DNA of 64,000 nucleotides, from NCBI GenBank assembly GCA_024362935.1, contig JANCRA010000004.1, forward strand, positions 26,403,121 to 26,467,120, given 5' to 3'. This document shows positions 1 to 14,189 of this stretch, piece after piece. The DNA comes from Setophaga petechia. Taxonomy: Eukaryota > Chordata > Aves > Passeriformes > Parulidae. Position 1 is the stretch's first letter. Each line of letters begins with the position of its first letter. The notes under the pieces were generated by a model. It did no database searches. It saw nothing but the letters and a program-made list of their open reading frames with translations, and was not told the origin of the DNA. Both the position numbers and the translations under genes were made by a program.

Positions 1-661
1 AACTTACTGTATATTTTTGCATATATTAGTCAGCACTCCAACTAAAAAATATTAGTGATTTTGATATCTTCACAAGACTAGTCTGACACAGACAACTAAA
101 AAATATTTCCTAGAATTAATACACAGAATTTCAATGTTTAAATGCTGCTGTACAGGTGACACTGTTGTATGAATGCATAGGAAACTAGTGCAAGAACAAT
201 TCTGCAGCATGGCATCTGTTGTTGCCAAACCTGAAGGATTAATCTGAAAAGCTGCACAGCAGGAAAAGACAGATGTGAAACTATAATCATCATTTTCTAA
301 AAGACTACATAAATTTTCAAAAAACACCTTACTCTTTTTCAGCTGAGATTAGTTTTTTTTTGAGACTGACAACCTCAACAAGTAAAGAAGATGGAATACA
401 ATGTTATCTTTTAAGCATAATGTTTTTAAAACATAGTTTGTATCATTTAAAGATAATTATACCTGAAACAGGTGTACAAGACTAATGGCTGGGCTGCATC
501 AGTGCAGTCTGGTCACTATTATTTTTATTAACTCTTTCAAGAAACATTGTAAATAAAGTGTCAGAATTTAAAATTTTGCACACATCCCTTGCATAACTGT
601 GAAATGTAATGCATGTAAAACAGCTCTATCTCTTGCATAACTGGCATGACTCAAAGGTGCA
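1..661. other. Unique AT-rich noncoding DNA
   Basis: I see no gene, recognised repeat or strong secondary structure here. Open frames are short and lack coding character. Confidence 0.6.
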
Positions 662-1197
662 TGTGCTGTTTTTGGCTGGAATGAATTCAATTTTCTTCCT
701 AGTAGTTGTTGCAGAGCTCTTGCTTGGATTCATGAGAGTAATGTTGACAACACACTGATGTTTTGGTTGTTGCTAAGTAGTGCTTACCGTAAGCCAAAGG
801 CCTTGAAGGTGCACAAGAAGCTGAGAGGGATCACAGCCAGGACAGCTGACCCAAACTGGCCAAAGGGATATTTCCTACCATGGGATATCATGCCCAGTTT
901 ATAAACTGGGGGCAGTTGGCTGAACGCTGATGATCTGGTCCTCGATCAGTAGGTGGTTAACAATTGTATCACTTGCCTTTCCTGGGTTTTATTTATCTCT
1001 GTTGGCTTTCTTTCCAACCCTATGTTATTATTATTGTTGTCACAATTATTATTAAATTTTATGTTAATGTAATTTAATTTAGACCCCATGGGTTTGGTGT
1101 TTTTTCCTGTTTCTCCGTCCCAACCCCCTGTGTGGTTGGGGGCAGTAAGGGAGAATCTGTGCAGTTCTTAGTTGTTAGCTGTGGTTATATCATAACA
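662..1197 (+). mobile_element. Solo-type ERV LTR, family A, plus strand
   Basis: This 536-bp block begins TGTGCTGTTTTTGGCTGG and ends in CATAACA, so it has the TG...CA ends of an LTR. It contains the stretch ACCCAAACTGGCCAAAGGGA, which I recall from a very common bird ERV LTR. A TATA-like TATAAA at 900-905 is followed by a C/T-rich and then TTATTATT-rich segment. The same family lies in reverse at 6126-6694: both share the TATA-proximal region and the end segment with a G-run and AACCATGACA-like terminus. No internal retroviral sequence adjoins it and no clear target duplication is visible, so it is probably an old solo LTR. Confidence 0.8.
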
Positions 1198-3517
1198 GTT
1201 TATTTTAAGCAGGCAGGGGAAAAGATCAACAGTTTTTTCCTAACAATGCAGTGTCTTGCTCTGGATGCCAAATACTATATCACTCTCTAACCGGTTTGCA
1301 CAGGTGTTATGTAGCATTTTTAGTGCCTTGTTCTTAGACTCTTTGACTCCAGCAGAATCAAGTAAAAACCCACCACCTTTTCAAAACAGTAAAGTATGCA
1401 TCAGCCTCTTATTTTCCAGCCTTTCTGTCTTAGAATCCATGCTTCACCCATTTTAATGTCCTTTTATCCAGGCAGAAACAAAATAAGTATCCTTAAATGA
1501 AGGACATCTCATACTACAGTACATCCTAACTCCTGGTGACAGCTCAGGGTCACTCTTCAGCACTAGGTTATAGAGAAAAGCTGATTAATAAGCCTTTGCA
1601 AGACTGCTCTAGGTACCTTAATACAGTGACAAATGCCCAGGTTCTAGAACAAATGGTTTAAGACTTTTATAGCAACTCCAAACTGAATTTCCAAAAGCTT
1701 AATAAAATTTCCAAATAAGTAAAAGCCTAATATTGTCTTTAGCCGTTCAGACTTCCATACAGCATGCAAGGGTTTCCAAATCACTAGATTTGCTCTGCTA
1801 AAGGAACTAGGAAGAGTTAGTTTCACACTAACCAAAAAAAACCTGTTTACACAGGACACTGCTGTTAACACACAGAAATCTGCATGAAATATGTAAACCA
1901 AAAAATCTTCATAAACGATATGCAGGCAAATTAAGATAACTGACTAGTCTTTTAAATTTAAGTCTGTATAACACACATTAAAATGCTTATAAACTAAAAA
2001 TATATTAAATAGATGAAATCCAGTATGCTAATTTCTATAAAAAGAGAACTTCACTTAAGCTTCCAGAAGATCTTTTAAAAATCTTTACATATGAATTCTA
2101 AAATCATTCCCTAATCCTTTTTTTTCTGTTGGCAAAAGCAAGCCTAATGAGATATGAGCACTAAAAGGAAATCTGGTGCCTCGTGTCATTAAGAAAGTGC
2201 AACTGCACCATTCTGAAATGCAGTACTCTTAAAAAGGGAAAAGCCTTGTTTAAAGCAGTCACCTTGAAAAGGATCAGTATTTCTGGAAACAAAAATATCA
2301 TCTCAAGAGACATAAAGAAATACTCTTTTAAAATGCTATGTATTTAAATTATATTTATTTATCTGTGGTCTTCAAAAGACATATCATAAATCGCAGTTAA
2401 AGCACCAGAAACTTACAGGTTTCTGATTACACAGTGGCAATATATGAGCATGTATTAATTAATCAACATGCCCAGTGAATTCCACGTTGGACCAACTACA
2501 CTGCTCCTTTGATATTTCTCCAGTACAAATGTTCTTGGTATATATTTCAGAAGAAAGGAACAGAATTGACTTATTCCACAAAAAGTGTGAGATTACCTGC
2601 TGTCTTAAAATAGATGCAGCCAAAAAACCCAATTTTTAAAAAAAATACAATATATATTAATATGCAATTGCAAAATTATATATGCTTTCACGGCAGATGG
2701 AAACATTGTCTTAAAACTGAAGGAAACTTGTTTAAGTCAAATCAACATATTTCATTTCATCTGAATGGCTAAGAGAGTATTAATTGGTTTAAAATAAAAG
2801 TGAGGTAAATTCCTCAATAATAACTTATTTTTAGCAAGAAAGATGCAAGCATTTAAGTTGAAAATTTCTAAATTAAACTTTCTAAGAGATCAGAATTTGA
2901 GGAAAGGGTGGGTAGTCAGATGAGATTGTCTGATGAATGTGAAATGCAGTTGCAAAATATACCAGCTAACCGTAATCTGCATTTTTCACCCTTTCCAAGA
3001 AAATTCCATTTTTTACTGCAGCACAACAAAACTAAGATATCAACCTTTAACTTGTGCCAGTAGAAATCTAGTCCTGTTATTTCCTGCTCACCCATTGCAC
3101 AGCTGAGAGTTTCAGTTCCACATCTCCATCTGTGGCCTTCTAGTCATTCCCACATAGATGACATCAAATCTTGGAGATCTGCATAGCAAGAAATAAATGG
3201 GAAATGTCAAGCTGTTGCTGCTGTCAGCTGAGAGAATCTCAAACTCCTTCTCTTATAATACCCAACCAGGTTCATGAGTTGGGAAAAGGGTGTTGTTGAG
3301 ATATTTGATTGTCCAAAGGAATCCAGAAGAACAAAGAAACTTCTAAAAAAGTTTTGTACTGATGCATCAGATGTCAACCGCTCTTGACAGGAGATGGGAT
3401 CTCAGTTTTATTTCCTCTATTGCAGAACACAATGCAAATGTCAACTAGCTCTTTGCATATTCCTGAAAGAATTTGAAAGAATTGCCATGGTAGAAGGATC
3501 TTTTGACTTTTTCTTCT

Positions 3518-3520
<3 letters not shown>

Positions 3521-3548
<28 letters not shown>
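3521..3548. repeat. Poly(T) tract, 28 T
   Basis: An uninterrupted run of 28 T follows a T/C-rich lead-in (3501-3520). It could be a mononucleotide microsatellite or a relic of a reverse-strand retroposon tail, but no retroposon body is recognisable beside it. Confidence 0.85.
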
Positions 3549-4559
3549 GTTCTCGGTTTTACCTAGATGTCTCCGTCAAGTCTGTGAACCAGAGAATGTT
3601 TTTCTGTATATTACATTACATTTCTAAATTTTTCTACTCCTTCATATTATGTTTTCTTTGAAGACACAGAAATCCAATGGGACTTAACAGCAGATATAAT
3701 AAATTTCCCACAAAAAATTACAAGTTTCTTCTTATTTCTCTCTCACCTGGAAGTATTAAAATCAGATTTACTCACTAAATGTCTGTTTTTGGCTGTGGTG
3801 GAATGAAAGCATTTATTTCCTAACAGCACCGAAAATTTTGTAACAGCACTTTGCATGTGATTTTTTCATCTTAGCAGATGTTACCAATTGCTTTATGATA
3901 TGTCTGCAAGTCTATAGAACTGGCCTATTATTTGCCAAATGATCAGTCTAGCCATCTGAACATTTTGACACCTTTGGAGTTTCAAGGTCAAAAAATATAC
4001 ATAATTTGTAAACTTTCATTCTGAACTCACATAGTCACTTCAAGATGCTAGAAGGACAGAATGTAACACACTTGGATTAGATCATGGGTTAGAAAACTGT
4101 CATTTTTCAGACTTTTCACATTTTTCCCCATGTTTAAGAAAATGCTGAAGGAAAAAGATGAAGCCTGAAAATACCCAAGAGCTCTTTTTTTTCAGCATAC
4201 TGCAAATGTACTTGTCCCTACATACATTCAGGGTTTGTCCACACACTCCATACCATCGATCCAAAAACAGAACTACGTAGGTATGTTCAGAAACGCTGTA
4301 CAATGATACACTCTAGATCTAAAGGAATTATTTCAACAGTTATCCAAACAAGGGAAGGACTCTTTTTTTTCCTAATGAACAGTTTTGCACAACATTGGTT
4401 TTCTTAAAATAAGGACACTAGTGCTTAATGCCGCAGGAGGACCTCTGAAGTGACACTTGCCAGAAGAGTTTGTACAGCAGCTAGCAAATCAACAGTTTTG
4501 CAAAGTTCGTCAAAAAACATTTAATGTAAGGATTTTCTGAAAATGCATTCTCTTCCATA

Positions 4560-4589
4560 CTAATTTGAGCTGTCAGTAGCTCAAATTAG
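4560..4589. repeat. Perfect 12-bp inverted repeat with 6-nt loop
   Basis: The arm CTAATTTGAGCT (4560-4571) is exactly complementary to AGCTCAAATTAG (4578-4589), separated by GTCAGT. It is too short for a typical microRNA precursor, and no poly(T) terminator or paired neighbour suggests a transcription unit. Confidence 0.85.
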
Positions 4590-6125
4590 CCTAAAATGGA
4601 GCAGTTTGCCACCTAAACAGCCAGCTTCATTTGAAAGCTGAGTTTGTAAAAAGTAGTTCACAGAATGTGATTCAAGAGAGAGTTGCTGACACCTAATTTT
4701 TAGACCTGTTCTCATTAGCTTTCTCAAGATGTACTTTTGAAAACATTGTCAAGTATTTGTCATCTGCCTATACTTTAAAAGAACAAAATTTTTATATACA
4801 GAAATTTTTTTTACATTTTTTTTCATGTGGAAAATCAGTTCTGTTGACTTGTAGAAATTATGTGGGAAGATAAATCTATTACACTCAATGAAGAAAAATT
4901 ATTGGATCAAATTAATACTCTCTAAATATCAAACCAGTTTTCATCTTGCACACAGCAGAACACATGCACTGCAAAACCAATTTTATTGTTGAAAACTGAA
5001 ACACCAAACTAATTGTTAAAATTCTAGAATAGCAGTCTGTAGTCTGTTCCTCAAGGTATGTGAACCATTTTCTCATGACCCTGTCCTTATGATGGATCAT
5101 CCATCCAAGCCAGTGCGATGAATTTGCTCTGATAGACTAACAATAACTTTCACAATATGCTGCAGATCTCTGTAACCAAAACCATATAACACTTCTCCTT
5201 TGACAGCATCCATATAAACAACTTATTAAGTCAGTAATTATGCTGCTACTTTGCATTTTCTATTTCAATGACAGATATTTTGTCATAGAATCGTGACATA
5301 ATTGGTGTATTCCAGGAGAGGAAACAAAAGGAAAATACTGGTTTGCATTGCTTGTCAGCTACAAAACCAACTTGGTGTTAAACATTTTAACCTTATTAAC
5401 ATAAATCTGCCATTTAAACCAGCCAAATACATGAAAAACATATAATTTTACTTTCCACAGTAGACTTGATCTTAACCTAAATTATTTCGGTTGTGTGGAC
5501 CCTTTTGGGAATCTGCTACTCAAATCTTGCGTGAGTCTTGAGCACCATCTAAGTGCCTTACTGACACTTTATTTTACTGATCATAAAGTCAAACAACTCA
5601 GTCCATCTGTGAAGCATATATTGTTTTACTTCTTCAGAGTTCCTAAGATTCGTAAGCTAATCTATTTTGTCTCTGCAAGTGACTTTAGAAAGTTAAAGAC
5701 TGTCTCATGTATCACATGAGTAAGTAAATAATGAAGGAATGAGAATAAGTATTTCAGATTTCTATTCTAAACTCATTTACATTCTACAGGATGAAAAATG
5801 GGAAAGTCACAAAATAACACTTCAGAAATGTGTGTTGATAGGCCAGCCCCAAAATACATCTTTTATTTGTAAATAAGCATCTACATTCAACCCAAAATAT
5901 AAAGACTTTAAAAGAAAACACCCTTAGTTTCAAGAAAGATACTAAACTTTCTTACGCCTATATCTTGTTTTCAATACAGCTTTCTTGTATAAAACATAAG
6001 TTACCTTTACAATCTTTTCTGCACTTGTTTTAAGTGAAGGAAAACCTAATAAAGGAAGCCTTTCTAGCCAGCTAATGTTGTAATATCTTAATTTTCCTTC
6101 AACAAGGAAGCTGAAAAAAACTACT

Positions 6126-6694
6126 GTCATGGTTTAAGCCCAGCCAGAAGTCAAGTCCCACACAGTTGCTCACTCACCCCCCAACCAGAACTGGAAGGGT
6201 AAAAGCCAGAAAAAATATGGGTTGAGAGAAAGACAGTTTTATAGGGAAAGCAAAGGCCACACACAAAAACAAAGCAAAACAAAGAATTCATTCTCTGCTT
6301 CCCATGGGTAGTTAGGTGTTCAGCCATCTCCAGGACAGCAAGGCCCCACCACAAGTAATAGTGACTTGGGAAGACAAATCCCATTACTCCAAATGTTCCC
6401 CTCTTCCTCCTTCTTCCCCCATTTTACATACTGAACTTGATGGTCGGAAATACCCCCTTGCTCTGTTTGGGTCGCTCGTGCCAGCTGTGTCTCCTCCCAT
6501 CCTCCCATGTACCCCCAACCTCTATGCTATGGTGACAGTGCAAAAAGCAGAAAAAGCCTTGGGTCTGTGTAAATCTTGATCAGAAGAAACAAAATCCTCT
6601 CTGTATTATCATCCCATGTTAGCACAAATATGAAACACTGCCCATATAAGCCACTGTGAAGAAAATTAACTCTACCACAACGGAAAACAGTTTA
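6126..6694 (-). mobile_element. Solo-type ERV LTR, family A, minus strand
   Basis: The plus strand starts TGTCATGGTTTAAGCCCAGC, the reverse complement of the typical 3' end of this bird LTR family. It runs to a segment resembling TTAACTCTACCACAACGGAA near 6690, the reverse of the family's 5' end. It is therefore the same family as 662-1197 but in reverse orientation. The right boundary is approximate because the terminal bases have decayed. No internal ERV sequence or convincing target duplication is visible. Frames such as 6316-6579 (plus) and 6151-6384 (minus) lie within the LTR and are not genes. Confidence 0.82.
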
Positions 6695-9292
6695 GAAAAC
6701 AGTGCCCCATGTTCTATATAAGTAAGAGTTTTAAACAAAAATTAAGGCATATTAGAAAAAAAAGAATGTATTTGGGTGGTGTCATTACAATCATACCTAA
6801 TTGTTTTTAAGTTACAATACAATACAATACAAATGCTGGTACTCTTTGGAGATTAAGATTTTTTTTTTAAGATGGTGATGATATTAACAAAAAATAATGA
6901 GCACTGAAGACATTAAATGTATTATTTAAAATGAAAGACAAAAAGCTACAATGATCTATGGTGTCAGCCTTTCCATCAGGACATTATGTTCCTGTAAATA
7001 TGTGATTTCCAAGTTGCTTACTGAAAAGCATCAGGTGAGTATTTGCTGAAAATTCTAATTAAGTTTATACAATGGCCAAGAAACAATACAGGAACTTATT
7101 AATAACACCACAATTACAATTTCTCATGGAAAGTGTCTGCAACAAGCTGAAGAGCAAGCTGTATAAAAGAGATGAACAGGAAAATATGAGCTACATTTGA
7201 AAAATAAATGCTCTGTGTATTGACAGTAATTTGATTCTGATTATTATAGCTGATAAACCAAATAAGAACTTGTTGTTGACTTTCTTTGATCCCTTAGGCA
7301 ATGTATTTTGGAAAAACTGATACCTGAATAGATGTAAATGGTCTTTGCTTTAATATGCCCTCTGTTAAAGAAGCCTCTTATTTCTCTTCCAAAGACCTTA
7401 CAAGGAAAATATTTTACAGGGATATGGGTAGGGGGCAGGGAAAACACAAACAAAACAAGAACAAATGAATAAAACAAAACAGAGAAAAAAAAAACCCACA
7501 AAAACACTCCCAGTGGTTTAGGGAGTTTGATAAGATTTTATAAACTTAAGCCTCATTTATAGAAGAGCTGCAGGAGCAATGAAAGAGCTGAAGGACCAAG
7601 AGACCATTATGTTGTTTCCTAGATTGGAAATTGGAACTGCATTGGAATGGCAGTTGGATTCTTATATCATGTCCTTTAGATGTTTTTAGACTTCAAACCT
7701 GCTTCTTCAAGTCAAATATATTAGATTTCACAGAGCTTCTGGGGAAAGACATTTTTTCTTTGCCACCTCCTAAAAATTTTTATTCTTTTCATTAAATCAA
7801 ACATACAAAAAAGCTTCTTCCTGTGATTCTACACTCAGAATATAAGCAGCACTCCAGATTTAGGTACAGAACATGGAGCACGTCATGGGCATTGAGTCTT
7901 CTTTGCATTGTATGTACTGTGACTGAAGCCTGATGGACTCTGATCAAGGGTTTGCCATGTTCCATGCTGCAGGAAGGACTCTCAAAGGTGACATAACATC
8001 CCCCCCAGCACACAATCCCACTTACTGCAACGAAGTTCAAAATCAGGGTCTTTCATGCGGTCCCCAAATAACATCACTATTGACCACAATAAATTAACAT
8101 TTGTGACCTGAAAAGAACAGCACAGTAGCTAATTGAGTTAACAGGGAGTACTTTGATATTTCTTTGGTTATTGGCAGAATTTGTAAAAAAATGAATACAA
8201 TTTTTTTCCCTGTTAATAAGTAATGAATAAGGAAGAGGGAAATCAAGTGAAGATGTCTGAGGAAACTTTCAGCAGCACAAAACAGGGATCAGAGCAGACA
8301 TTGCTGGAGTACCAGACAGGGTGTGAATGCACATGCCAATGCATAAAAATTCAAAATTCAGTGTTATCATGATACAAGCTGAAGATCATTAGCAGATGGT
8401 ATATCTAATTAACACAGCAGAACAAGACAGAAGTGTTGAAATGGGGCTTTTTAGCAATGTCAGAAATTTTCTAGCAGTAAATATTCTCCCTTGTTCCACA
8501 GAAGAGATTGACACTCAATTCTTAAACATAGGTATGGTGAAAACTATAAAAATACAAAAATCTGCTTTTCAAAGTACCTAGGACATATTAACAGATCATT
8601 ACTCTAAATTACAAATAAATATAAAAAACCCTCAAAACTGAGGGCTACAAAAAAGCCTTGTCCTTCCTCCAGTTTAAACAAGTCCACATGCAGAAACTTG
8701 GAGAGGCATTTTTAAGTACATTCTACATGCCATGCACAATGTAAATGTCAAGCTAGTACCTTGAATTTCATTTAGAAACTCTCAAATAGGTTTTGAAGGT
8801 CACGAAAGCCTAGTATTTTGCACTTCAGAATGGGGTTTTGGCTCAAAACTAGGACAGAGGAGTCACTGACTGTGAGGGCTTCAGTTGCAACCCAAATTTT
8901 CTTTCTCTTTAATAGAAAAGAGGCAACACTCCTCGGTATGCCAGCTGTTTGAGAAGAAGAACAACAGATTTTTTGGTTAACATTTCGAAAGTCAGTATGA
9001 GAAAGGGAAAAAATCTCTCAAGGTATAACTGCCTTTTAATCAAAATCAGCGCAATTTTGAAACATAGTATACATACAATTAGGTGATAAAGTACTTTTTC
9101 TAAAAACTCAGGATGCATTTGCAATCTGTATTCTTACAAATATGACAAGCATAAAAAATAATATTGTGATGTTAAATGTTATTAAAAAAAGGATTCTTGC
9201 CGACTTGGTTAAATAAGCCAGAAAAAGAAAGTAGGAAATGAAGAAAAGGACAGAAATATATTTGTGTGTCTGAAGAACAGCAACAAATGTGG
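6695..9292. other. Unique AT-rich noncoding DNA
   Basis: No gene or interspersed repeat is recognisable. Small simple stretches occur: three AATAC units near 6816-6830 and an A-rich AAAAC-type patch at 7440-7505. Confidence 0.55.
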
Positions 9293-9711
9293 TGGGGCAT
9301 TCGGAGCGTGAGTCTTATGATGAGCGGCAGAGGGAGCTGGGGTTGTTTAACCTGGAGAAAAGGAGACTCAAGGGAATCCTTATTGCTGTCTACAGCTGCT
9401 TGAAAGGAGATTGCAGTGAGGTGGGGCCAGTCTCTTCTCCTGAGTAGCAAGGGATGGGATGAGATTAAATTATTTATTTTGTGCCAGGGGAGGTTTAGGT
9501 TGGATATTTGCAAAAATTTCTTCACCAAAATAATTATCAAGCAGTACAACACTCTGCCAGGGAAACTTTGGAATTACCCTCACTCCAAGCAATTAAAAAA
9601 CATGCAGATGTTGCATTTGATGACACAGTTAAGGATGAACTTGGCAGTGTTGTGTTAATGGTCGGAAACATAAGGTTTTTTTTCCAAGCTAAGTGATGCT
9701 CTGAATCTGTG
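9293..9711 (+). mobile_element. CR1 LINE, 5'-truncated 3' end
   Basis: The block matches the 3' part of CR1 as I know it: GAGCGGCAGAGGGAGCTGGG, then a LeuGluLysArg-type stretch (CTGGAGAAAAGGAGACTCA), then CCAGGGGAGGTTTAGGTTGG, and finally the GGTTTTTTTTCCAAGCTAA motif with a decayed version of the CR1 terminal 8-bp repeat (ATTCTATG type). It keeps only the last roughly 420 bp, the usual state of CR1 copies because of premature reverse transcription. The antisense frame 9172-9552 and the sense frames at 9416-9696 are not genes. Many substitutions suggest a moderately old copy. Confidence 0.92.
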
Positions 9712-12700
9712 ACACACTTCACATAAAAGAGTTATGGTAAGCTTAAAACTTCCTTGGGAACAACCAGAGTCCGCATATTATTCATATTTTTGAGAAATTA
9801 ACTCTCTAAAAACATAAATGTGACCATTATAAAAATTGAGGTATGTTTTTCAAACAGCAGATTTAGTCATTAAATGAAATTTGTTTGTGCAAGATAGAAA
9901 AGACAGCTGACATTCAAATTACTTTTTTTGGTATTAGAATTGCATTTTCTTGGTATTAGAATTACACTAAACACCAAAGGTATTTTTATCAAATATGGGT
10001 TTGTATAAAAATGAAGAGCTGAAATTATAAAAGTTTGAGAACCTTTGAGTGTGAAACATTGGCTTATCCCATTACAAATTCAGCAGTTGCCTGCTCTGAA
10101 ACTGAGATCCTGATTAAAATATTTCAAAGTTCAAAGGGATTCTGTCCTTAAGCTTTTTTTCTCAGAATCTCTCACATGTAGAGGACATTCTCTTGCTTAA
10201 TTAGAGTTGATATAAAAATCCAAGCAAAGTATTTCTTACACTTTTTTCCCTTTCTCAACCTCTCCAGATCATGATGCAAAACCTCAGTAAAAAAAAATGG
10301 CAGTAAGGAAAATATTCTAAGTCTTTAGAAGAAGTAATATGTCCAAGACTTACAAGATTGAATCTTTTAAACTAAATGACAGGTCTGTTCTTTATGCATC
10401 CAAGCCTTCTGTGTGTGATTTGAAACCATTATCAAATTCTGCATCAACAACTACCACTTAAGTTATACCAAAGTGTGCATAGATGAACATATTTACTTTC
10501 CTTTTCTCTCACCAGCGTAAAAACCAGAGGTTAGTCAGCTGAAGTCAGGCTAAGCTAAATCACTGAGCAGAAATATAAGTTGAGAACCAGGCCACTGCTA
10601 TTTGAAGACAGATAAAGTCACATAGTATCAATTTTTTTACTGAAATCAGTGTTCCTGCAGGAACAAATGACCAAGAATCTCATTAATTCCCAAGAAAAAG
10701 GAGTCAGTTACCATGGTAACTCGGCTAGCACTGGCTTTTTTACTCAAAGAAATTATTTTTTTCAAAACTATTATAAATAGCTCTGCAAATGAAAGAAGAG
10801 GATTGGCAAAAGTGGGGTCAAACCTGAAATCATCAGAGTCCAAGATTTTAAGAAAATTAAGATATTGCAAGATAATATGACTGGTTTACAGAAAAGGAAG
10901 AAAATTCTGGAATACTATTGGAGAAATAATACGTAGCTAGCAAACAGAAATTGCATACAAGATGTTAAATCTGATTAAATATGTCAATGGAGGGTGAGGG
11001 GCGAAGCTCATTCAGGGCAAAATAAACTCCATTTTTAACTCATCAGAGAGCAGGGGAATATGTCTGTGAGAAAGCTATCATTTCACTTCATGTTACTCAT
11101 CTGACTGAACCCTTCTTATGCATGGTAGAACATGTGTTTAAGATCTCTAAATGCATTTCTCTGGGAGCCATGCCCTGTGCAAAACAAACAGCTGCACTGT
11201 GAGGGGATTAAGATCTGGCTTAATATTTTGCCCATAATTGGGACTAAGTCCTAAATGGATTAAAAATTAACCTAAAAGTTCCCCTCTTGTATTCTATGCT
11301 ACACTTTAGGATAAGGAAAATTAATACAACTGAAAAGTGAGATAGGACACGATGAAATTCAGAAGAACAGGGTGCTGTCTGAGCACTCTATAAGCAATGG
11401 TGTGTCCTCATTTCATTTTTCTTTCTCATTTTTTATTTTTGGAATAGAACTAGATTATTTTCACATTTACCCTGGTGAATTGTACCCTGCTGCAATTGAA
11501 TGAAAATTAATTTAGGCTGGTACAATGCTAGGCAAAAGATCATGCATCTGGTTTTATGCACAGACGAGAGGCTTTTCTAGCTCCTCCAACATCAGAACCA
11601 GTCGGTGAAGTGAGCCTGACATGATAAGGTCACTTCAATGCTCAGCTACAGTCCTTGCCTCTGCAATGTTTCTGGTAATGTTAGATTTTTCCATCTACTC
11701 AGAATAAGATAAGAAACAAAAAGGAAATAAACACATTATTAACAGCTAAAGTTAATGGATTTGTGTGGATAAAACCACCTAAACCTCCACAACAGTCAAA
11801 AGTTTAAATATGACTTGTGCCACTAAAATGCTGTGTAATTAGCAGCAATAGTATTGAAAAGGAACCCTCATTTTTTCACATTTCCTGTAGCAGTTATTTT
11901 GCACAAAAAATTCAGAACATTTTAAACAAGAAAAGGTGTCAACTGAACTTGCAAATAAAGAGACGTGAGGAAGGTATGCACAGGCCTAGAATTTTTTTCA
12001 GTAGCAATTAAGTTGGAGAAATATGCACCAAGATGTTTTGATAATGTGGATAAATGCCTGGTATTACACTTTGTGAATTAAAAAGAAATCTAACTTAAAT
12101 GAAGTCAATAAAACCATAAAAGTAAAAGAACCATTAAAAATATATCTGAAAAACAAGCTCAGCAAATAAATTTGTCATTAATAACTTGATAAGCTTGACC
12201 TTGAGGGGAAGTTATAATTAATTAATTCTAAGAAAAGCGTGTAGATACTCGGTAAAGCAAATTCCATGTGAAATTCTGGTGAATTTATGTTTATTCTGTG
12301 GAATTATGAAAAGCTGATTCATAAATGTCCCAGGGGGAAAAAAAAAAAAAAAGTAGACATGTACGTTTCTGTACAAAAGCATGCTCTAAATCCCACAGAG
12401 ATCAAGGCCTTCCTGGGATTCTCTTCATTTTGAATTGCTTCCTTTAGATCTCTTCCTGTATTCCTACCTGGTTCTATGTCAAACACACTGAAAAATAAGA
12501 AACGTAAAACTCCATCGCTCGCATGATGCTTATGATGAAAATTTGCCCAAGTATACCTGTGCTACTATCTTTTTCTCTTTTCATGCCACAGTTTAATAGT
12601 TTTGACTTAGAAATTACTCTTTTGGTTGATACTTAAATGTCTCATTTGCCTTCCTGATCAAATAATACTTGGGAAGATGCATGTGCTACCTTCTGAATTC

Positions 12701-14189
12701 AAATAAAATTTTGAAATGGTGAACATTTTAGCTGCAATTGTTCTCAAGGTGATTTAAATAATGGGAAAGGCAGAACTCAAATTTCATAAGATGCATGGTT
12801 AAACTACGTAATCATCTCTTACAAGCATATAAAGCCTGCTACTCCTGGAATAAAATATTTTCTAATCTCCAAAGAATATTGCTCCCCTATTAATTTTACA
12901 TGTCATTGCATGAAAGGGTGAGCTAAATAATACAATTCTTGTAAGATATAAAATAAATCGTTGCTTGCCAACACGCATAATATGGATACTGAGAATCTGC
13001 TGTTATTAGTCTTCTACCAGCACTTCAATGCTGCAAAGAAAAGTGCTGAGCACATAGACAGAAGTCAGGAGGTTCCCACAGAATGCTTTCTGTTCAAGTT
13101 TAGTAATTCCCCATTCCTTCTTGCACATCCATTAAAGTAATTCCTAAATACTTGACTTCTTGCTTTTTTTGAAAAAGTGCATAATTTTTGCTCAGCCTGA
13201 GAAATTCTAGTACAATACACATGCGAAATAACAAGTTCTCCATGGGTGCCATATTAAACTCATGAACAACCCTTTTATGCATAATGAACCCTGGAAGAGG
13301 CAAAATCCTCTTGCTCAGTCACTTATTGATGAAAAGGACTACAATAAAAATCATACCGTTTATACTTATGGCATATTACATCAGAGCAGAAAAAAAAAAA
13401 AGAAAGTCCTCTTGAAAATTCTAGCAGGAAACTAATTGCAGTTTTATGCCTGGCTTTTGGTAACCATAAGATGGATCATTAGCTGATGTAAATTACTTTC
13501 ACTATTCATAATAAGCTTTCTTGAAAAGATAAAAGTCTTAACTTAGAGATAAACTTGCCAATTTGGCTAAAAATTCTCCAAGAATTTTTAGTATATACTG
13601 TACACACACAGAAATTTAAGTGACTTCTCATCATCTAAATGCTGAGGAATATTCCCACAGAAGCAGGAAGCCTTGTAGAAAAGTTACAGTCACTGAGCAG
13701 AAAACACAGTGGCCCTCAGGCAGTAGGCTGGACAAGACAAGACTCCAGGTTTTAAAATAGGCAAAATATTGTAAAAATTCTGGTAGCTAAACACAGAAAA
13801 AATGCCAAGTCTCACTTTGCATGTAGGAAGCAAGAAAAATAAATAAACACCTCCTAGAGAAACCAGTATTTTTATGTAGTCTCTGACCTCTGTGAGGAAC
13901 AAGAGTGGCAGCGAAATGGCATGAGGCATTGTTATGTAAAAAGGAGAGATTTCCTCTACCCTTAGTATTTAATTTGTCTGTTAGTGCCATATAGGAAAGA
14001 CAAACTCCTTGTGCCCAGTGCCCGACCCGTCTGTCTGCATCCTGTAGGGAAACTCTTCACTGGGCAGTCCTGCTGGATTGGAGGGTAGTTCAGCTGACTT
14101 AGAGACACACACCAAGAGTATAAGGGAGACCCCTCATTGGGTCTTCTCACTTTATGAACACTCAATGGATCTTCCTCTTTATTTGGGTA
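9712..14189. other. Unique AT-rich noncoding DNA, with a possible conserved-element-like patch
   Basis: No gene or interspersed repeat is recognised. The stretch 11160-11690 has a more balanced composition and several TAAT-type homeodomain-like cores, the look of a conserved noncoding element, but conservation cannot be judged from one sequence. Short A runs occur at 12343-12352 and 13389-13401. Confidence 0.5.

Larger units (their letters stand above)
1198..6125. other. Unique AT-rich noncoding DNA
   Basis: About 4.9 kb with no recognisable gene or interspersed repeat. It holds a 28-base T run at 3521-3548 and a small perfect hairpin at 4560-4589, listed separately. The frames in it are short chance frames in AT-rich sequence. 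Confidence 0.55.

Noticed and set aside
2884..3000. Spaced inverted words GGAAAGGGTG and CACCCTTTCC
   Set aside because: Arms of only ten bases nearly 100 bases apart are expected by chance at this length.
9172..9552. 126-codon minus-strand frame
   Set aside because: It is antisense to a CR1 3' end.
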